Assembly (NCBI RefSeq): GCF_034058155.1
Contig: NZ_CP139148.1
Coordinates: 2,790,001-2,854,000, forward strand
Origin: Flavobacterium sp. KACC 22761
Lineage (GTDB): Bacteria > Bacteroidota > Bacteroidia > Flavobacteriales > Flavobacteriaceae
Reading direction: 5' to 3'
Length of the DNA stretch: 64,000 nucleotides
Shown here: piece after piece, positions 51,957 to 60,457 of the stretch
How positions within the stretch are numbered: the first letter of the stretch is position 1
How the letters are laid out: each line of letters opens with the position of its first letter
The notes under the pieces: generated by a model
What the model saw: the letters and a program-made list of their open reading frames with translations, nothing else
Database searches by the model: none
What the model was told of the DNA's origin: nothing
Made by a program: the position numbers and the translations under genes

Positions 51957-52979
51957 CTAATTTAGTGATTTTTGTATCATTTCGTTTGGTTCAGGTTCCA
52001 TAGCATAAATTTTGTAACCTTTTTTGAATAATTTGTAAACCGGTATTGCGTATGATAATGTTAAAAATTGTCTTTTTTGGTTAACATTTCTTGTGCCTAA
52101 TTCAGTTCCGACTCCTATTTGAAAATCTAAGACTGCAAAATTAATTACAGGAGCAAAAACGTTTTTAGATTCTTCACCCGTTCCAGCCGAAAACAGGAAA
52201 CCAAGATTTACGCCGAATCTATTTCTGAATTCCTCATTGATAATTTCACCAGTATTATCACGTGTTCTTTCCAATTGCCCCCAATAGTAGCCAACACCTG
52301 CACCAATTGAAGTAAAAAGAAGTATGTCGCCTTGTTTTTGACTATCACCTTCAACAAAATTAAATCTAACTAACGGAATTGTAAAATTTGTTGATAATAT
52401 TTGTGAGCCATATATTAAGGTTGTATTTCTTAGAGCTAATTTTTCAGCTTTGTATGACTCTACTTTTGAAACTGCTTCACTAAAACTAGTGACATCAGCA
52501 TCAATTTTTTCAACTTTGTATCCGCTTTTTTTAAGTTCAGCAGTTAGTTCATCTATTCTTGCTTTTTCCTTTTTTTCATTTTCTTCTTCAATTTTTTTCT
52601 TTTCCGTTTCTAAAAGCAAAATTGTTTGATTTGCCGATTCTTTTTTATTTTCATACTCCAATTTTAGTTCATCAGGTGATAAAACTTTTTTGGATACTTT
52701 AATTGATTCCGAACCACTACTATTTTTTGAATAAATATTTATTGTTGAGCCAACTTTAAATAATGTTGGAGATTCATATTTAAAAAAATTATTTGCGTCT
52801 GCCTTAACACTTATTGGTTTGCTTCCATCACCAAGATCAATGTAAACTGTTGAATCGTCATCAATTTGTCCAAAAATCGACATACTGCTGACGAAAATGT
52901 TTTTTGGTGGAGGAACTGTTTGAGCATTTGTATAATTTAAAAATAGCACGAAAATTATTAATAGTAATTTTGTTTTCAT
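51957..52979 (-). CDS. Secreted protein with coiled coil and beta-rich C-terminus
   Basis: A 340-residue protein with signal peptide (LIIFVLFLNYTNAQ). Residues about 20-105 are beta-rich, 108-160 a Lys/Glu coiled coil (ENEKKEKARIDELTAELKKS), and 185-320 look like membrane-type beta strands (FTSIGAGVGYYWGQLERT, FAVLDFQIGVGTELG). I do not recognise the family. An outer-membrane location is inferred from strand pattern only. Confidence 0.6.
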   Translation of the reverse strand: MKTKLLLIIFVLFLNYTNAQTVPPPKNIFVSSMSIFGQIDDDSTVYIDLGDGSKPISVKADANNFFKYESPTLFKVGSTINIYSKNSSGSESIKVSKKVLSPDELKLEYENKKESANQTILLLETEKKKIEEENEKKEKARIDELTAELKKSGYKVEKIDADVTSFSEAVSKVESYKAEKLALRNTTLIYGSQILSTNFTIPLVRFNFVEGDSQKQGDILLFTSIGAGVGYYWGQLERTRDNTGEIINEEFRNRFGVNLGFLFSAGTGEESKNVFAPVINFAVLDFQIGVGTELGTRNVNQKRQFLTLSYAIPVYKLFKKGYKIYAMEPEPNEMIQKSLN

Positions 52980-53165
52980 AGTTTTTATTTTTGGATTTGT
53001 TAATGTAAATTTATGAAAGTAAATCTTGTTAAAAACAGGTACAAATACCTGTTATTTAGAATTTGAATAATTATTCAAAAAGTCACAATCTATTTTTTTT
53101 GTACTAAAATATTTACAATAACTATTTTTTCATTAGCTTTAAAAACAATTAATGAAAGAATAATT

Positions 53166-54701
53166 ATGCTAGTAAAAGTTTACGGAAGTGCCGTTTTTGG
53201 AGTAGAAGCAACCACAATCACGATTGAAGTCCACATGGATAAAGGGATTGGTTATCATTTAGTTGGGCTTCCAGATAATGCTATAAAAGAAAGCAGTTTT
53301 AGAATTGCGGCCGCTTTAAAAAACAACGGATTAAATCTGCCCGGAAAAAGAATAACCATAAATATGGCGCCCGCCGACCTTAGAAAAGAAGGTTCGGCCT
53401 ACGATTTACCGCTCGCAATGGGAATTTTAGTAGGCTCCGACCAAATAAAAGCTCCCGAAATCGAACAATATATTATTATGGGCGAACTTTCATTAGACGG
53501 AAGTTTGCAGCCTATTCGTGGCGCTTTGCCCATTGCCATAAAAGCAAAAGAAGAAGGTTACAAAGGATTTTTTCTGCCAATTCAAAATGTAAAAGAAGCT
53601 GCAATTGTAGCCGGACTTGATGTGTATGGCGTTTCGAATTTGCAGGAAATAATAGATTTTTTTAAAGGAAAAGGGACACTTCAGCCCACAGTTATCGACA
53701 CTCGAACTGAGTTTTATAAAACACTAGATTTCCCTGAATTTGATTTTTCAGACGTTCGCGGACAGGAAAGTATCAAACGTTGTATGGAAATTGCAGCAGC
53801 AGGAGGGCATAATATTATTTTAATTGGTCCGCCTGGAGCGGGAAAAACAATGCTGGCAAAACGTGTTCCCAGTATTTTGCCTCCAATGACTTTGCGCGAA
53901 GCTTTGGAAACAACTAAAATTCACAGTGTTGCCGGAAAATTAAAAGAAGTCGGATTGATGAATCAGCGACCGTTTCGTTCGCCACACCACACGATTTCGA
54001 ACGTCGCGCTTGTTGGTGGCGGAAGTTATCCGCAACCGGGTGAAATTTCAATGGCGCATAATGGTGTTTTATTTTTGGATGAATTGCCAGAATTTAAACG
54101 CGATGTTTTAGAAGTAATGCGTCAGCCATTGGAAGATCGGGAAGTAACCATTTCTCGTGCTAAATTTACGGTTACCTATCCATCATCGTTTATGCTTGTG
54201 GCGAGCATGAATCCGAGTCCGAGTGGATTTTTTAACGATCCAAGTATGCCAAATACCTCTTCGCCACACGAAATGCAACGTTATATGAGCAAAATTTCCG
54301 GTCCGCTTTTAGACCGAATTGATATTCATATCGAAGTAACTCCAGTTCCTTTCGAGAAATTAGCCGACGACAGAAAAGCCGAAAGCAGTGTAGAAATCCG
54401 AAAACGTGTTACGGCAGCGAGAGAAATTCAGACCAAGCGTTTTCAGGAAATTGAAAACATACATTATAATGCTCAAATGAGCAGTAAATTGATTCGTGAG
54501 TTTTGTGTTTTAGATGTACAATCAAAAGAATTACTGAAAACCGCAATGGAACGTTTAAATCTTTCCGCGCGAGCTTACGACAGGATTCTGAAAGTCGCGA
54601 GAACAATTGCCGACTTAGATAATTCAGAAAATATAGTTTCACACCATATTGCCGAAGCAATTCAGTATAGAAGCTTAGATCGTGAAGGATGGTTGGGGTA
54701 A
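53166..54701 (+). CDS. comM: Mg-chelatase-like AAA ATPase of the YifB/ComM family
   Basis: A 511-residue protein. The N-terminal ChlI-type domain ([37 protein letters not shown]), Walker A GPPGAGKT near residue 221, Walker [16 protein letters not shown] near 302 and a C-terminal helical domain ([20 protein letters not shown]) are all present. ComM is a branch-migration helicase in natural transformation of other bacteria. The symbol rests on family membership; no competence genes are next to it. Monocistronic. Confidence 0.88.
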   Translation: MLVKVYGSAVFGVEATTITIEVHMDKGIGYHLVGLPDNAIKESSFRIAAALKNNGLNLPGKRITINMAPADLRKEGSAYDLPLAMGILVGSDQIKAPEIEQYIIMGELSLDGSLQPIRGALPIAIKAKEEGYKGFFLPIQNVKEAAIVAGLDVYGVSNLQEIIDFFKGKGTLQPTVIDTRTEFYKTLDFPEFDFSDVRGQESIKRCMEIAAAGGHNIILIGPPGAGKTMLAKRVPSILPPMTLREALETTKIHSVAGKLKEVGLMNQRPFRSPHHTISNVALVGGGSYPQPGEISMAHNGVLFLDELPEFKRDVLEVMRQPLEDREVTISRAKFTVTYPSSFMLVASMNPSPSGFFNDPSMPNTSSPHEMQRYMSKISGPLLDRIDIHIEVTPVPFEKLADDRKAESSVEIRKRVTAAREIQTKRFQEIENIHYNAQMSSKLIREFCVLDVQSKELLKTAMERLNLSARAYDRILKVARTIADLDNSENIVSHHIAEAIQYRSLDREGWLG

Positions 54702-54770
54702 TTATAAATTGTTAATTATAAATTGTTAATTATAAATTGTTAATTGTGAATTATTAATTGTGAATTGTAA
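54701..54770. repeat. AT-rich tandem repeat, period about 15
   Basis: About four imperfect copies of AATTATAAATTGTTA follow the ComM-type gene directly, changing to AATTGTGAATTATTA-like units. A slippage-type repeat in a gene-free gap. Confidence 0.85.
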
Positions 54771-54778
54771 AACCTTTT

Positions 54779-54847
54779 GTCACCCTGAGCGAAGTCGAAG
54801 GGCGCTCCAATTGGAACGTGAGCTTCGACTTCGCTCAGCCTGACAGT
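54779..54847. repeat. Inverted repeat of the CTGAGCGAAGTCGAAG family
   Basis: CCCTGAGCGAAGTCGAAGGG faces GAGCTTCGACTTCGCTCAGC across about 20 bp. It shares its core with 11307-11411 and is a dispersed REP-like element. Confidence 0.8.
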
Positions 54848-54879
54848 TGCGAATGAAACCTGAAACGTGAAACTAAAAA

Positions 54880-55251
54880 TTAATTTTCTTTCATTTCTTT
54901 CACCTCTGATACACGTTTATGAAAACTACTTCTATTAGTTGTAACAATCAAAACGCCGGCTTCACCGTAAGTTCCATAAATACTGATTCCTTTTTGTTTA
55001 TCGATAGCGATAATTTTGGCAATTTCAATTTTAGACAAAGCAAGTTTTTCTTTTTCCAAATCCTGATAACGATGCGGAATTCCATCAACAACTACAATTG
55101 GCTTATCCGTAATTTTTCCGGCTTTCGCCAAACTTGTGATAGAATCAGAAAGATAGAATTTGTCTTTTCCTTCATCAGAGAGTTCATATCTGCTTTGGGA
55201 AAATGCAGTAATTGAAACAAGAAAAAGGACTGTGGCCATAAATTTTTTCAT
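54880..55251 (-). CDS. Small secreted protein resembling a TonB-receptor plug
   Basis: A 123-residue protein with a signal peptide (ATVLFLVSITAFSQ). The middle KPIVVVDGIPHRYQDLEKEK and the end SIYGTYGEAGVLIVTTN look like the plug domain of SusC/RagA-type TonB receptors (x-V-V-D-G-x and I-Y-G-x-x-G-x-x-G-V-x-I-V-T-T). Nothing follows that could be a barrel, so it is a free-standing plug-like unit. Its role is unknown; interaction with a transporter or an independent binding function is possible. Confidence 0.7.
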   Translation of the reverse strand: MKKFMATVLFLVSITAFSQSRYELSDEGKDKFYLSDSITSLAKAGKITDKPIVVVDGIPHRYQDLEKEKLALSKIEIAKIIAIDKQKGISIYGTYGEAGVLIVTTNRSSFHKRVSEVKEMKEN

Positions 55252-55306
55252 AATGCTTTGGTTAGATTTTATTGGTTAGTTAATAATGAAAGGGTTTAGA
55301 GTTCTG

Positions 55307-55852
55307 TTATTTTTGTTCTTGTTGCTTTAGAATTTGCTGGTAAATTAAAATTCGCTCTTTTAATTTTTTTGGATTTCTTATCGGATTGAATAACGCAGCA
55401 TTACGAAGCATTGCTACAATGGTCAGTTTTTCTTTTTCATTTAGTTCCTGAACCGTTTTGTGAAAATAAAATTGAGTTGCGGTGTGAATTCCTTTGTTTC
55501 TGAAACAAAAGTCATAGTTTAAGAGTACAAGTTTTAAACAAATATCAGGTGTGAACTCTTTTTTGATTTTTGAGATGTAGATGGCCTTTTTCAGAAGATT
55601 TCCGTAGTTATAAGAGTTTACCATCTTCAATACTGTTTCGCAAGAACAAGCATGCGATTCTTTTTCGTTGATTTTATTATAAAGAGATACGATTTCCTCA
55701 AGATCTTCAGCTTTTGTGTTTTTCAATGTCTTGGTAAGATAAATGAAATCATCATTTTTAAACATCGGATTATAATCACTCAAAAGATAAAAATACAATG
55801 CAATCACAAGAGCTAAAATGAATGCAAAAATTTTGAAGATTTTCCTTAGCAT
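55307..55852 (-). CDS. Unknown protein with one N-terminal membrane helix
   Basis: A 181-residue protein with one N-terminal helix (IFAFILALVIALYFYLLS) and a mostly helical remainder (EDLEEIVSLYNKINEKESHA, CSCETVLKMVNSYNYGNLLK, KLKERILIYQQILKQQ). A Cys-x-Cys is present. No family is recognised. Probably an inner-membrane-anchored periplasmic protein. Confidence 0.5.
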   Translation of the reverse strand: MLRKIFKIFAFILALVIALYFYLLSDYNPMFKNDDFIYLTKTLKNTKAEDLEEIVSLYNKINEKESHACSCETVLKMVNSYNYGNLLKKAIYISKIKKEFTPDICLKLVLLNYDFCFRNKGIHTATQFYFHKTVQELNEKEKLTIVAMLRNAALFNPIRNPKKLKERILIYQQILKQQEQK

Positions 55853-55963
55853 TTTTTTATTACGAGTTTAAGCATTGAAAATAAATGATTTTAGTTTCTT
55901 TAGTAGAATAAAATTGAAATCGAAAATACGAATTTTAATGTTAATTAGATTAGGTAGTTAAAA

Positions 55964-56000
55964 CAAAAAAATCCCGCTTTAATCAAAAGCGGGGTTTTCT
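55964..56000 (-). terminator. Terminator of the ArsR-SRPBCC operon
   Basis: CCCGCTTT pairs with AAAGCGGG around a 4-base loop, with A tracts that are T on the minus strand. It lies about 20 bp after the stop codon of the last SRPBCC gene. Confidence 0.8.
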
Positions 56001-56015
56001 AATTTAGTAAAAGAA

Positions 56016-56519
56016 TTATTTTTTTCTTTCTTCAAAAATTTTGTCTAACCCTTCCATCGCAATAGTAAATCCTTCTTTGAATCCCATTTGAATAATCATT
56101 TCCAAATCAGAAAGTTTTTCGTGTTTGATGGCAATATCAACAAAGGTTGAACCCTCTTGTTCAGAAAAATTGACATTCCAGTCAGAACGTGGAAATTCTT
56201 TGTTTAAATTCCCTTCACTGTCACTGAAAGCATCCAGATATTTAAAATTTGTCTTCGGGCTAATGGAAGTAAAATCAGCAATTGCCCAATGCTCTTCGCC
56301 TTCTGGACCAACCATGGCGTACAATCTTCGTCCGCCTTCCTTAAATTCCATACTTTTTGTTCGGGCTTTCCAAGGAGCTGGCGCCCACCACTGGTCTAGA
56401 ATTTCAGCTTCTGTCCACGCCGACCAAACATCAGACAATGGCGCATTGAATTCGCGTTTTACATTTACCGTACTCGTTTCTTTATCTACTGTAAAATTCA
56501 TTAAAAGATTTGATTTCAT
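56016..56519 (-). CDS. SRPBCC (AHSA1-like) protein, paralogue 2
   Basis: A 167-residue single-domain protein of the AHSA1/START-like fold. VKREFNAPLSDVWSAWTEAE (residues about 20-39) followed by WWAPAPWKARTKSMEFKEGG is the family pattern. It resembles the preceding gene closely, so the two come from duplication. Members bind hydrophobic ligands or assist chaperones; the ligand is unknown. Last gene of the ArsR-regulated unit. Confidence 0.85.
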   Translation of the reverse strand: MKSNLLMNFTVDKETSTVNVKREFNAPLSDVWSAWTEAEILDQWWAPAPWKARTKSMEFKEGGRRLYAMVGPEGEEHWAIADFTSISPKTNFKYLDAFSDSEGNLNKEFPRSDWNVNFSEQEGSTFVDIAIKHEKLSDLEMIIQMGFKEGFTIAMEGLDKIFEERKK

Positions 56520-56553
56520 GATACTTTATTTTAATGTATTAGTACTTAAAAAT

Positions 56554-57054
56554 TTATTTTCTCGCTTCAAGAAGTTTTTCCAAGCTTTTTAGCGTGCTTG
56601 TAAATCCTTCTTTGAATCCTGTTGCGATCAGTTGTTCAATTTCAGCAAAATTGTCACGGCTAATTGCAATGTCAACTACTGTCACTTCTCCTTCTTCAGA
56701 AAATGTAATATCCCATAACGAGCTTCCAAAATTCGGAATCGGATTAGCCTCAGCATCGCAAAATGTCGAAGTGTGTTTGAAATTAGTTTTCGGAGAAATC
56801 GAAGTATAATCAAAAAAACTCCAACGTTCTTGGCCATCTGGGCCAACCATTGCATACAAGCGGCGTCCGCCTTCCTTAAAATCCATGCTTTTTGTTTTGG
56901 ACTTGAAAGGAGCTGGCGCCCACCATTGATCCAGAATTTCAGGTTCTGTCCAAGTAGACCAAACGTTTGACAATGACGCATTAAATTCGCGTTTTACATT
57001 TACGGTTTTATTTTCCTTATCTACGGAAAAATTCATGATAAGATCAGATTTCAT
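56554..57054 (-). CDS. SRPBCC (AHSA1-like) protein, paralogue 1
   Basis: A 166-residue protein with VKREFNASLSNVWSTWTEPE, followed by WWAPAPFKSKTKSMDFKEGG and RRLYAMVGPDGQERW. It shares well over half its residues with the gene at 56016-56519 by eye. The start (57054) overlaps the regulator end by 11 bp; a start at the later ATG (MNFSVDKEN, 57036) is possible. ArsR-plus-AHSA1 operons are common and are often resistance or stress units, but the inducer is unknown here. Confidence 0.85.
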   Translation of the reverse strand: MKSDLIMNFSVDKENKTVNVKREFNASLSNVWSTWTEPEILDQWWAPAPFKSKTKSMDFKEGGRRLYAMVGPDGQERWSFFDYTSISPKTNFKHTSTFCDAEANPIPNFGSSLWDITFSEEGEVTVVDIAISRDNFAEIEQLIATGFKEGFTSTLKSLEKLLEARK

Positions 57055-57370
57055 TTTCTTTAGATTTTAAATTCATTAATACTTGATCCAATTGGCTGAA
57101 ACGACTTTCCCAAATTTTCTTAAACTGTTCCATCCATTGATCTACTTCTTTCATTTTGTCAATTTTAAGCTGATAATAAATTTCTCTGCCCATTTTTTTT
57201 TCTTCCAATAAATCACATTCGTTCAAAACTTTAATGTGTTTAGAAACTGCTTGTCTTGTGGTTTTGAATTGCTCGGCAATTGCATTTGGCGTTAATGCAG
57301 TTGTAGAAACCAAAACTAAAATCGCTCTTCGAGTCGGATCAGCGATTGCCTGAAAAATATCTCGTTTCAT
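57044..57370 (-). CDS. ArsR-type winged-helix repressor
   Basis: A 108-residue regulator starting at ATG 57370. The motif KRDIFQAIADPTRRAILVL, then PNAIAEQFKTTRQAVSKHIK and LLEEKKMGREIYYQL, is the ArsR-family helix-turn-helix used by AHSA1-linked members. No metal-binding cysteines of the ELCVCDL type are present, so metals are probably not sensed. It heads the operon and a dyad operator overlaps its promoter. Confidence 0.9.
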   Translation of the reverse strand: MKRDIFQAIADPTRRAILVLVSTTALTPNAIAEQFKTTRQAVSKHIKVLNECDLLEEKKMGREIYYQLKIDKMKEVDQWMEQFKKIWESRFSQLDQVLMNLKSKENEI

Positions 57371-57387
57371 TTTAAAAATAGAATTAC

Positions 57388-57428
57388 GCAACTAATCAGT
57401 TGCAAATATACGCAACTTTTTGGTTGCG
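57388..57428 (-). promoter_or_regulatory. Operator/promoter of the ArsR-SRPBCC operon
   Basis: GCAACTAATCAGTTGC (57388-57403) is a dyad (GCAACT/AGTTGC), and CGCAAC-6 bp-GTTGCG (57411-57428) is a second. The -7 element TATATTTG on the minus strand (57403-57410) lies between and touches them. This is a likely autoregulation site for the ArsR-type protein. Confidence 0.75.
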
Positions 57429-57471
57429 CAATTAAAAAAACGAAAATTTTTTAATGAAAAAGAACCCAAAC

Positions 57472-57503
57472 AAAAAAAGACGCATCAAAAATGCGCCTTT
57501 TTC
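57472..57503 (-). terminator. Terminator of the lipoprotein gene at 57524
   Basis: AAAAGACGCAT pairs imperfectly with ATGCGCCTTTT over a 5-base loop, about 20 bp after the stop codon on the minus strand. Confidence 0.65.
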
Positions 57504-57523
57504 TTTATAATCCTGTTATATAA

Positions 57524-58711
57524 TTAGTGTCTAAATTTATTTTTTACAATGATGTCTTTTAGCTTGGCTTTCAGGTCTTCGCCCGTGTCATAAACCATTT
57601 GTTCGTTATTCGGAAACAAAACCGCGCGTTTATTAAAATTGCCAAGATAATTATCCTCGCATGCATTTTTATCGCCTTTATAAGTCGAATAGATATTCTC
57701 GAAAACAAATTCACTGCTTATTGGAAATGTCTGAACCAATTGATTTGATTTCAAATCTACATAGTCAACTTTTGCCGTAACCTGGCACGATTTAAATTGT
57801 CTAAATTCATAAACAGTTGCGCGAAGCATTTTATAATTATCTACTTTAACTTCTTTTCCAAGACTGTCTTTTACTGGTTTTCCGCGGCTGTCCAAAAGTG
57901 TTTTTACACCATCTTTAACCTGTCTTTCTTTAGTAAATTCCTTTTCTTTAATTTGCTCTGGCGAAATATAAATGTCTCTAAAATTAATAATCAGGCTATA
58001 ATCGTAGTTTACATTTTTTTGTCTGGCGCTATGATAAACCGTCCATTTGTCGTTTAATCCATAAGTTTTAAAATCCAATAAATCGTCCTGAAGCATTTTT
58101 GGGATTACCATATTGGTTTCGTTTTTGGCATAAACATCCACAAAATCAGTTCCTTTAAACTGAGCATCGTCCATCAGTTTTTTTGCATTTTTGTAATTCG
58201 GATTTAAACTTTCCAAATAAGCCAAATCATCATAAGCTTTTCTGAAATCCAATTTATTATTAGATTTTAAGAGCGCAGAAGCATTCTCATACAAATATTT
58301 AGAAAGCGCATTTTTGCTGTTAACAATTTGATTCGAATAATTATCAAACGGAAAAATCGCATTTCTTCCCTGTTTTAATAATTTCAAAGGCAAAATCGGC
58401 CTAATTTTTTCCTGACGATTATTTAGCTGTACATAAGTGTTGTAGATGCGTTCAGCATTTACGGGATTATTTTCATTGTTGAGCATTTCAAGATTGCGCA
58501 AGTCTCGATCTTTCGCTTTAGCAAAAGCCTCTTCGAGCAGATACACATAATCCTGTTTCCCTTTTGAATCTTTATTGGTTCTTAAAGCTTCAACCGCACG
58601 GTCAATTGCGCCGTCATAATTGCCATCGCTTATTAGAGCTTGGGTCGTTTTTACACCGCACGAAGAAAAGGCTAAAAATAATATAGAAAATAGAAAAGTA
58701 ATTTTTTGCAT
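57524..58711 (-). CDS. Lipoprotein with TPR-like N-terminus, function unknown
   Basis: A 395-residue lipoprotein (FSILFLAFSSC, lipidated Cys). Residues about 28-150 contain repeated helical pairs (DGNYDGAIDRAVEALRTN, KDRDLRNLEML, ERIYNTYVQLNNRQEK), suggesting TPR. The C-terminal part is beta-rich with repeated Lys/Asp segments. I do not recognise the family beyond this. It may sit in the periplasm on the outer membrane. Confidence 0.6.
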   Translation of the reverse strand: MQKITFLFSILFLAFSSCGVKTTQALISDGNYDGAIDRAVEALRTNKDSKGKQDYVYLLEEAFAKAKDRDLRNLEMLNNENNPVNAERIYNTYVQLNNRQEKIRPILPLKLLKQGRNAIFPFDNYSNQIVNSKNALSKYLYENASALLKSNNKLDFRKAYDDLAYLESLNPNYKNAKKLMDDAQFKGTDFVDVYAKNETNMVIPKMLQDDLLDFKTYGLNDKWTVYHSARQKNVNYDYSLIINFRDIYISPEQIKEKEFTKERQVKDGVKTLLDSRGKPVKDSLGKEVKVDNYKMLRATVYEFRQFKSCQVTAKVDYVDLKSNQLVQTFPISSEFVFENIYSTYKGDKNACEDNYLGNFNKRAVLFPNNEQMVYDTGEDLKAKLKDIIVKNKFRH

Positions 58712-58819
58712 GTTATAGTTTTTGAAGGTGTAAATATATCTTTTTTAACTTTCAACAACTATGCCTTTTTTGAATTATTTTAAGAAGCAGAAATCTATGT
58801 TTTCATAACAATGTTTAGT

Positions 58820-58881
58820 CCCGCTGTCCGCTATATCTTTTGTGGTGAACCCCACCACAAAAGGATGCCGCTTCCATCGGG
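58820..58881. repeat. Structured intergenic repeat, copy B (AACCC-loop hairpin)
   Basis: Outer stem CCCG/CGGG (58820-58823 with 58878-58881), extendable by AGT/GCT, around a perfect 11-bp hairpin CTTTTGTGGTG/CACCACAAAAG with loop AACCC (58837-58863). Fold shared with copy A at 33976-34039. Confidence 0.8.
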
Positions 58882-58931
58882 GCTAGAGGAGAAGTTTTGT
58901 TTTTTTCGAGTAATAAAAAAACGATTGCCAT

Positions 58932-59297
58932 TTAGTTGCTTATTTTTTTATACTCAAAAGTGCCTACTTCAGGATTTGAGATACTGCGTTTTTCGCTGTC
59001 AAAAGAATTAATTTTAAATACAACGGGCAGAATAACAGAAACGATAGTCAACTGAGAATTATCACTTGATAATTTCCATTTTGCTTTATGAGATTCATCG
59101 CCAATTACGCTTTCAAAATCACCATTTTCTTTAAAAATCTGAAAAACCTGATCTGTTTTAAAACGTTTCTTGATATCTTTTTCTTTTCCGTTTTTAGTCC
59201 ATTTTACCAATTGCCATTTTCCAATCAATTCTTTAGAAGTTTGAGCCGTGGCAGACAATCCAATTAAAAATGCAAATGCTAAAAATAATTTTCTCAT
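58932..59297 (-). CDS. Lipocalin-like secreted protein
   Basis: A 121-residue protein with a signal peptide (FAFLIGLSATAQ). LIGKWQLVKWTKNGKE near residue 24 and FKENGDFESVIGDESHKAKW near 55 match the lipocalin-like domain common in Flavobacteria. It may bind a small ligand. Monocistronic or paired with the next minus-strand gene; nothing else in context tells its role. Confidence 0.7.
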   Translation of the reverse strand: MRKLFLAFAFLIGLSATAQTSKELIGKWQLVKWTKNGKEKDIKKRFKTDQVFQIFKENGDFESVIGDESHKAKWKLSSDNSQLTIVSVILPVVFKINSFDSEKRSISNPEVGTFEYKKISN

Positions 59298-59378
59298 TAC
59301 TAAAGTTTTAAAGTTGAATTTTAAATTTAATAATTTCTGTTGATTTGAAAGGAAATTTAAAGTTAAGTCTATGTTTTT

Positions 59379-59846
59379 TTAGTTTGATAATAGCTTTTTA
59401 ATCAAAACAATTTGTCCTAAATGATAATAACTATGTTCAATCATACAGTCAATATTTCTTCTGTAAGTGCCATATTTTACATCAACAAAACCTTCGTCTA
59501 ATTTTTCATCTGGCATTTGTTCCACCAAAGAAGCAAATTCTTCAGCTGCATCCCAAAATTTATTTAGAAAAATTTCCCATTCCTGTTGAGATTGAATAGG
59601 AGGAAAGTCAAAACTGAATTTGTCTTTTATATCCAAAGTTCCGCCTTTAAAAACCTGATTTATTCCGCTAATGTAGTAATGAATATGCTGCGCAAGAATC
59701 GCAATTGTATTTAAGTTTTGAACTTCAGCAACTGCAATTTTCCAATCCAGATTTTCGAGTTGATTTTTATAATTGGTGTTGGCAACCCAAGTTCCGTTCA
59801 AAATAATCTCTCTAAACCGATTTGCAATTTCTAGTGCATTTTTCAT
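59379..59846 (-). CDS. DinB-like protein (DUF1572 type)
   Basis: A 155-residue helical-bundle protein. NTIAILAQHIHYYISGINQV near residue 45 and CMIEHSYYHLGQIVLIKKLL near the C-terminus carry the histidines (His-x-x-x-His and H-x-x-x-x-x-Q forms) of the DinB/YfiT metal site. Function unknown; related enzymes include thiol transferases. No signal peptide. Confidence 0.72.
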   Translation of the reverse strand: MKNALEIANRFREIILNGTWVANTNYKNQLENLDWKIAVAEVQNLNTIAILAQHIHYYISGINQVFKGGTLDIKDKFSFDFPPIQSQQEWEIFLNKFWDAAEEFASLVEQMPDEKLDEGFVDVKYGTYRRNIDCMIEHSYYHLGQIVLIKKLLSN

Positions 59847-59921
59847 CCTTAAATAAATTTATGTTGAAAAAATAAAATACTAATATAAAAAATTACCTGC
59901 GGAAATTTGAAATTTTAGTGC

Positions 59922-60416
59922 TTATTGAATAAAGTGTTTATTCTCAATATCATTGCCTTTATGCTCAATTTTGAGAATCCAAAAAGCAAATTTTGAATAT
60001 TCTATCTCAACAGAGTCGGTTATATCTATAAGGTCATAATTACTTTTTGTAACCTCATATTTAGGGATATCTTTAGAGTCAAATACAATGATATAATTAT
60101 AAGAGTTTCGACTTGACGTACGATATTTGTCAATCACCCTTAAAGTGCTTACAATCTTGATTTTAGATTCGACATCTTTTCTCGTTATATTTAATCTTTT
60201 TAAGAAAAGTATAAAGACAACAAAGGCTATGATTACAAAAACAAAAACAATGATGTTGAATAACGAAAACAAAGAATCGGTATTGCTCATTCCCCAAGAC
60301 CAAAGGGCAATAAAGGAAATAAATACAAATAAGAAGATTTTTGTTTTCTCTACTTTTCTTTTTATGATTTTGATTTCTTGATTATTTATCGGGGCTTCGG
60401 TTTGATTTATCGGCAT
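59922..60416 (-). CDS. Membrane protein of unknown function
   Basis: A 164-residue protein with two adjacent helices (residues about 25-43 and 54-76) and a soluble C-terminal part (SRNSYNYIIVFDSKDIPKYE). ATG 60416 avoids overlap with the preceding gene, whose stop is at 60458. No family recognised. Confidence 0.55.
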   Translation of the reverse strand: MPINQTEAPINNQEIKIIKRKVEKTKIFLFVFISFIALWSWGMSNTDSLFSLFNIIVFVFVIIAFVVFILFLKRLNITRKDVESKIKIVSTLRVIDKYRTSSRNSYNYIIVFDSKDIPKYEVTKSNYDLIDITDSVEIEYSKFAFWILKIEHKGNDIENKHFIQ

Positions 60417-60457
60417 GTTTTGGTTAAATATTTTAAACAAGAAAGAACAGATGCAAA

